Shown here: positions 63,601 to 64,000 of the stretch, in pieces
Position numbering within the stretch: position 1 is the first letter of the stretch
Layout of the letters: every line of letters starts with the position of its first letter
DNA from: CAZBDV01 sp964490765
Lineage (GTDB): Bacteria; Cloacimonadota; Cloacimonadia; Cloacimonadales; JAJBBL01
Assembly (NCBI GenBank): GCA_964490765.1
Contig: CAZBDV010000001.1
Location: 170,497 to 234,496 of the forward strand
Reading direction: 5' to 3'
Length of the DNA: 64,000 nt
Program-made: the position numbers and the translations under genes
Notes under the pieces: model-generated
Databases searched by the model: none
Seen by the model: only the letters and a program-made list of their open reading frames with translations
What the model was told of the DNA's origin: nothing

Positions 63601-64000
63601 AGCATGGCTAATAACCATGATTGCCGGTTGCTTGAAGGGAAGGTTTACCAGATAAGATGTCCTGAAGTTGACAGCTAAGGCTTCATAAAGGGGTAAGAAT
63701 GCCTCTGACACCTCTTCCGGCATTGCCCTGTAACCCTGTCCGATCACATCATAATTCAACTCCTCGATAACGGTCTTATACCCGTTTTCTTCCCTGATCA
63801 ACTCTAGAGCAAATGTAAATCCATACATCTCCCTGAAATTAAACTGATTGGTTGATCTGACTCGTGAATAATCGAGATCAGTCCTTCTTTCTACCAGTTC
63901 TCCATCTTGATCATATACAGCCAGAACCATATCATTGATATGCAATTCAGCATCTTCAGCTAATAGAGCAAAGGTTTGAGAGATTACATCCTCTGTATCC
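60649..64000 (-). CDS. Gingipain-like C25 family protein with T9SS sorting domain, 5' end outside window
   Basis: At least 1116 residues; the frame stays open to the window edge, so the start and signal peptide are missing. The C25-like region holds L-P-Y-G-L-I-T-G-N-D-Y-F-P-E-I-L-V-G-R and the Cys motif S-I-V-C-N-T-G-D-F, closely like gingipain R. Where gingipain has the His motif G-H-G, this protein reads N-Y-R-G-W-G-A-A-M-G-W-H. Downstream are Ig-like repeats (about 540-760 of the visible part), then a lectin-like region with I-S-I-C-S-N-G-W-I-T-F, and a type A sorting domain (N-Y-P-N-P-F-N-P-E-T, ending R-M-I-L-M-K). It is a likely secreted peptidase or adhesin. Confidence 0.85.
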   Translation of the reverse strand, partial: DTEDVISQTFALLAEDAELHINDMVLAVYDQDGELVERRTDLDYSRVRSTNQFNFREMYGFTFALELIREENGYKTVIEELNYDVIGQGYRAMPEEVSEAFLPLYEALAVNFRTSYLVNLPFKQPAIMVISHAGATELPTNDYARWKRARGFDVTVVNLEDIGTNPTNAMIKNYIVNFYNNAENKPDYLQLVGNARPGSTLHLPTFYAGNDNDATDLPYGLITGNDYFPEILVGRFSVNNSYELATVVNKTIKYEREPYLDDSDWMDRALFAAGNYASTLPIPVTPVLFSKWLMNLFYDYGYTEVDTIFWYPGSPPMTGQVIDAVNRSAQYINYRGWGAAMGWHYPLFHTDHLVTTNCGSKSPIVTSIVCNTGDFVNSNHNPCFGEKWMIMGTPINPNGAVGFIGPSYLHTSTEFNNAIASGFHWGIQREGIRCLGTALLRGKIEIYNGYPNDQAPGGLVEFYFSIYNALSDTSLNTWVRIPDEMNIVLPAQIDQGTNFIEFDAPNMSGGYVTLTRDEEEYTTHRIEDNYAFIPIDPEEQGDIIMTVTAKDHIPTIQTIEIASSENITLMEYNFDGAEINPGETITLNTTLKNYGNSTVSGVSATLSSNQEEYITITSNTADFGDLEGGGTAAGSFEFEISPDCPHHTVIQFTLDISPTDDVAKLQVLVVGILFEIDDHLVNSPNNVLDPGETATIDVSITNIGNVDAYDLIAYVEPQSDAVYGVTSDPISFGDIMIGESGTASFEVTANEDAFVGRQVYFVLHFEDQVGRLTSNYFNITLGEVTNVHPTGPCSYGYYAYDSFDTEYPYAPEYYWIDIDPENGGPGNDLWLGDDETVTMDMPFTFRYYGIDYDEISICSNGWITFIPTEEINFRNWPLPSPIPPKGIIAPFWDDLKGLDDVDNELRLAWYHDDVNNKMIISWLDAYSNANLTPSGKEKIQIILEPRPDQDGDIIFQYNTVWNQNHTRNYSTVGIMNHTRTVGLQYTYANIYPPSATQLQDGMAIRITTDAPDSYTYAEDTTIPESALSLNQNYPNPFNPETMIEFTLPGQNHTILEVFNIRGQRVKTLVDRILEAGVHNFVWNGTDDSGRIVGSGVYLYRLSTPEDSKVGRMILMK

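Overview
The window looks like a chromosomal segment of an anaerobic, diderm, AT-rich bacterium of the FCB group, most likely a member of Candidatus Cloacimonadota or a close relative. The reasons are: several large secreted proteins ending in the YPNPFNP-type C-terminal sorting domain of the type IX secretion system; gingipain-family (C25) peptidases; outer-membrane and LPS functions (kdsD, an RlpA lipoprotein, TPR proteins); an oxygen-sensitive type of Fe-S activase; selenocysteine machinery (selA, selB); and an archaeal-type ether-lipid gene set, which is known from FCB bacteria. The taxon is inferred from gene content alone. No integrated phage, insertion sequence or CRISPR array is visible.

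Layout. 1-1.1 kb, minus strand: the start of an mnmA-like tRNA thiolase behind a Ca2+/Na+ exchanger. 1.4-7.7 kb, plus strand: a sugar-binding-type lipoprotein without permeases, thrS, kdsD and a TPR protein. 7.7-16.5 kb, minus strand: an operon-like run of apbE, folE2, M16 peptidase, 2-hydroxyacyl-CoA-dehydratase-type activase, a very long TPR protein and a PHP phosphatase. 16.7-22 kb, plus strand: three exported proteins and the least gene-dense part of the window. It holds an imperfect 17-bp palindrome, two look-alike 5' leaders that each carry a tiny ORF (M..YQRFLFIW), and two related T9SS cargo proteins.

22.2-33.3 kb, minus strand: ten consecutive genes with gaps of at most about 62 nt, ending at a bidirectional terminator. 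Order: Gfo/Idh oxidoreductase, GGPP-type synthase, UbiA/DGGGP synthase, GGGP synthase, PHP phosphatase, frameshifted sugar epimerase, methyltransferase, MprF-type flippase, MoxR ATPase, FG-GAP/UnbV protein. The three prenyl-lipid enzymes are enough for the core steps from GGPP and glycerol-1-phosphate to digeranylgeranylglyceryl phosphate. The surrounding sugar, flippase and phosphatase genes suggest, by inference, head-group or envelope-glycolipid processing. This is the most interesting system in the window.

33.7-37.3 kb: a small exported protein with prepilin peptidase, then on the minus strand a DUF512 radical SAM protein and an AI-2E/PerM transporter. 37.7-45.3 kb, plus strand: dnaX, GT2 glycosyltransferase, O-methyltransferase, udk, DUF4139 protein, GAF/degenerate-GGDEF protein, hsp20, a second palindrome sharing the core of the one at 17.8 kb, and tmRNA. 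45.5-50.3 kb: a PorU-like C25 peptidase and a CDF metal transporter. 50.4-55.2 kb, minus strand: HD-GYP response regulator, selA, selB. 55.5-60 kb, plus strand: guaB, a Xer recombinase, a TPR protein and an Ig-like lipoprotein closed by a clear terminator. 60-64 kb, minus strand: an RlpA lipoprotein and a gingipain-like T9SS protein that runs off the right edge.
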